Positions 5,455 to 7,048 of a stretch of DNA of 7,048 nt are shown here, in pieces. The position numbers and the translations under genes were made by a program. The notes beneath the pieces are model-generated. The model saw nothing but the letters and a program-made list of their open reading frames with translations, was not told where the DNA came from and made no database searches. The stretch is from Acidobacteriota bacterium. Its GTDB lineage: Bacteria; Acidobacteriota; Thermoanaerobaculia; Thermoanaerobaculales; Thermoanaerobaculaceae. The stretch covers positions 1 to 7,048 of the forward strand of contig DAIDOU010000208.1 in the NCBI GenBank assembly GCA_027458945.1, read 5' to 3'. How positions within the stretch are numbered: position 1 is the first letter of the stretch; every line of letters starts with the position of its first letter.

Positions 5455-5898
5455 TCACGGCTCGCCGGCCTCCCGGATCTTGGCGGCGGCGGCGGCGAGG
5501 TGACGCTCGTCCCGCAACGCCGCGAGCTCGCGGGGCGACTCCTGGAAGCGCTCGAGCGCGTTGAAGAAGCCGTCCAGCACGTCGCCGGTGCGGGTAGGCA
5601 CGAGGAAGACGTGGGTGTGCGGGATGCGCCGGCCGCGGGCGTACATGCAGACGAAGTCGGAGGGGAACGCGCGGCCGATCCGCTCGGCGACGCGCTTCGC
5701 CGTCACGAACAGGCTCGCCGTCTCCTCGTCGGTGAGGTCGTGCCACCACGGCACGTGGCGCTTGGAGATCACCAGGCAGTGGCCCTCGGTGAACGGGTTG
5801 ATGTCGAGCAGGCAGAGCGAGAACTCGTCCTCCGCCACCACGTGCGCGGGCGAGCGCCCCGCGACGATCTCGCAGAACACGCACGGCTGATCGCTCAT
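5455..5898 (-). CDS. HIT-family protein (histidine triad nucleotide hydrolase-like) with altered triad
   Basis: The 147-residue protein has the HIT layout. An N-terminal CxxC (Cys6, Cys9 in CVFCEIVAG) could bind zinc together with His48. LLDINPFTEGHCLVISKRHV follows, which is the family's signature strand and turn, then DLTDEE, and near residue 94 the motif IPHTHVFLVPT. HIT hydrolases and transferases act on nucleoside phosphoramidates or dinucleoside polyphosphates through the middle His of HxHxHxx. Here the first and middle His are present (His94, His96), but the third position is Phe98 (codon TTC, bases 5605-5607 on the minus strand). Activity or substrate may therefore differ, and the exact substrate is unknown. 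The last 40 residues are helical. The ATG at 5898 is preceded by GGGGGGA as a likely ribosome binding site. The gene lies 84 bp downstream of the S1 gene on the same strand and may be cotranscribed with it. Confidence 0.88.
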   Translation of the reverse strand: MSDQPCVFCEIVAGRSPAHVVAEDEFSLCLLDINPFTEGHCLVISKRHVPWWHDLTDEETASLFVTAKRVAERIGRAFPSDFVCMYARGRRIPHTHVFLVPTRTGDVLDGFFNALERFQESPRELAALRDERHLAAAAAKIREAGEP

Positions 5899-5982
5899 CG
5901 TGTCCCCCCGGGAGGCAACACGGTCATGGTAGCCGAGACGGCTCGCGCTCGATGCCGGCCCCGGGGAAGGCGGGGCGGCCCG
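5899..5982 (-). other. Short intergenic spacer between S1 protein and HIT genes
   Basis: This 84-bp, GC-rich gap follows the S1 stop and precedes the HIT start on the minus strand. It contains a CCCCGGGG palindrome and a G-run near the HIT start that serves as ribosome binding site. I see no T-run terminator, and the one TACCAT hexamer lacks a credible -35, so cotranscription of the two genes is possible. Confidence 0.5.
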
Positions 5983-7048
5983 TCACTCCTTCGGCTGCTT
6001 CAGCGCCCGCATCAGGGCGGCCCCGAACGCCGTCACCTCGGGCTTGCGATCCGCCTTCTTCTCCTCGTTCCAGCGCCGGAACTCCTTGACCGCCTTGCCT
6101 TCCTTCGCCTTCTTGACGGAGAGCGAGATGCGCTTGCGCTCCGGGTCCACCGTCAGCACGGTTGCCGAGATCCGGGTCCCCGGCGTGAAGTGGGCCGCGA
6201 GGTCGCCGCCGCGCGGGACGTCGGTCTCGGAGGCGGGAATCAGGCCCGTCAACCCGGGCTCGAGCTGGACGAACACGCCGAAGTTGGCGGTGCGCTCCAC
6301 CAACCCGTCGACGATCGACTCGGCGGGGTAGCGGCCGGCGGCATCGGCCCAGGGATCGGAGGTCGCGACCTCGCGCAACGTCAGCGACAGCCGGCGCCGC
6401 TCGAGGTCGCGCTCGCGCACCCAACCGCGCACCGGCGCGCCGGGGGCGAGCGTCTCGTCGTCCATCTTCATTCCGGGCGGGAGCTGGGAGACATGGATCA
6501 AGCCGTCGACGCCGGGAAGGAGCTCGACGAAGATCCCGAAGTCGGTCTTGCGCGCCACGGTCCCGGAGAACTCGGCGCCGGTGGGGAAGCGCTCGGCCAC
6601 CTCGGCCCACGGGTCGGGCTCGAGCGCCTTCATCGAGAGCGCGATCCGTCCCTTGGCGCGGTCCGCCTCGAGCACCTTGGCACGCACCGTGTCGCCGACC
6701 TTCACCACCTGGGAGGGGCGGACGCCGATGCGGTGCGAGAGCTCCGAGATGTGCACCATCCCATCCACGCCGCCGAGGTCGACGAACACCCCGAAGTCGC
6801 GGATGCTCTTGACCGTGCCCTCGATCTCGGTGCCCACCGTGATCCGGGCCCACGCGGCGCCGGCGGCCGCCTCGCGCTCGTCCTTGAGTACCTGGGTGCG
6901 GGAGACGACGAGCGAGGAGAGGTCGTCGGCCAGCTCGGTGATGCGGAAGAGGAACGTCTTGCCGAGGTAGGCGTCGACGTTGCGCGGGAAGCCGAGGTCG
7001 ATCTGGGACATCGGGCAGAACGCGCGCAGCCCCGCGATCGAGACGTCG
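5983..7048 (-). CDS. Multi-S1-domain RNA-binding protein (5' partial, runs off the right edge)
   Basis: The readable part covers about 355 residues ending at TGA 5983-5985. Three complete S1 (OB-fold) RNA-binding repeats are visible. Repeat A is at about 6837-6628 (GVFVDLGGVDGMVHISEL), repeat B at 6582-6373 (FGIFVELLPGVDGLIHVSQL) and repeat C at 6324-6115 (FGVFVQLEPGLTGLI, the most divergent). The linkers share a DPWA segment, and a Lys/Glu-rich tail closes the protein. Upstream of these lies the end of another S1-like domain: DVSIAGLRAFCP, then MSQIDLGFPRNVDAYLGKTF and a VVSRTQVLKDE strand. The ATG at 7011 falls in the middle of this conserved segment (AFCPMSQID), and the frame stays open to the right edge, so that ATG is not the start. 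The architecture resembles ribosomal protein S1 (RpsA) and related S1-repeat proteins that hold mRNA on the ribosome. Whether this is the main S1 or an accessory paralogue cannot be told here; only four domains in view and a short tail lean towards the latter. Confidence 0.85.
   Translation of the reverse strand, partial: DVSIAGLRAFCPMSQIDLGFPRNVDAYLGKTFLFRITELADDLSSLVVSRTQVLKDEREAAAGAAWARITVGTEIEGTVKSIRDFGVFVDLGGVDGMVHISELSHRIGVRPSQVVKVGDTVRAKVLEADRAKGRIALSMKALEPDPWAEVAERFPTGAEFSGTVARKTDFGIFVELLPGVDGLIHVSQLPPGMKMDDETLAPGAPVRGWVRERDLERRRLSLTLREVATSDPWADAAGRYPAESIVDGLVERTANFGVFVQLEPGLTGLIPASETDVPRGGDLAAHFTPGTRISATVLTVDPERKRISLSVKKAKEGKAVKEFRRWNEEKKADRKPEVTAFGAALMRALKQPKE

Noticed and set aside
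5561..5890. Plus-strand open frame opposite the HIT gene
   Set aside because: It is antisense to a gene with clear HIT motifs and has no recognisable domain.
5921..5950. Possible promoter for the HIT gene around a TACCAT hexamer on the minus strand
   Set aside because: No acceptable -35 hexamer at normal spacing, and the gene could be cotranscribed with the S1 gene 84 bp upstream.
6700..6712. Another CTTCACC-like string that might be a PHO-box unit
   Set aside because: It is single, lies inside the S1 coding region and has no partner 11 bp away.

Overview
The window comes from a very GC-rich, densely packed bacterial chromosome. The organism is probably Gram-negative: there is a predicted lipoprotein phosphodiesterase, a PhoR with a sizeable extracytoplasmic sensor domain, and a partial glycosyltransferase tail resembling the hopanoid/ceramide type. 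The S1 protein with its AFCPMSQID segment reminds me of deltaproteobacterial/Myxococcota-type lineages. This is an impression from recall, and a rank below 'high-GC bacterium' cannot be fixed from the sequence alone.

Layout, left to right. (1) The C-terminal tail of a glycosyltransferase on +, cut by the left edge and ending at 259. (2) A 626-residue alkaline-phosphatase-superfamily phosphodiesterase on - (256-2136), whose stop codon shares a CTAG with the glycosyltransferase stop. (3) A 260-bp divergent intergenic region (2137-2396) with a direct repeat resembling a PHO box, an inverted repeat beside a TTGACA, and candidate promoter elements for both directions. (4) A tightly coupled + strand operon phoU - phoB-type response regulator - phoR-type histidine kinase (2397-5424), whose genes overlap by GTGA at both junctions. 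(5) A 30-bp convergent gap almost filled by a strong GC hairpin (5427-5454). (6) A HIT-family protein on - (5455-5898). (7) A multi-S1-domain RNA-binding protein on - (5983 to beyond the right edge).

How they fit together: PhoR would phosphorylate the PhoB-type regulator, with PhoU restraining PhoR when phosphate is plentiful. The divergently transcribed lipoprotein phosphodiesterase is a plausible target of that regulator, because the only PHO-box-like element I can see lies 45 bp upstream of its start codon. The window would then be a small phosphate-starvation locus: sensing on one side and extracytoplasmic phosphate-ester hydrolysis on the other. No pstSCAB transporter genes are present. 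The HIT and S1 genes appear to be unrelated housekeeping-type neighbours. I see no mobile elements, CRISPR arrays, tRNAs or rRNAs, and no clear evidence of a wholly new system. The most interesting points are the regulatory layout of the divergent region and the altered HIT motif.
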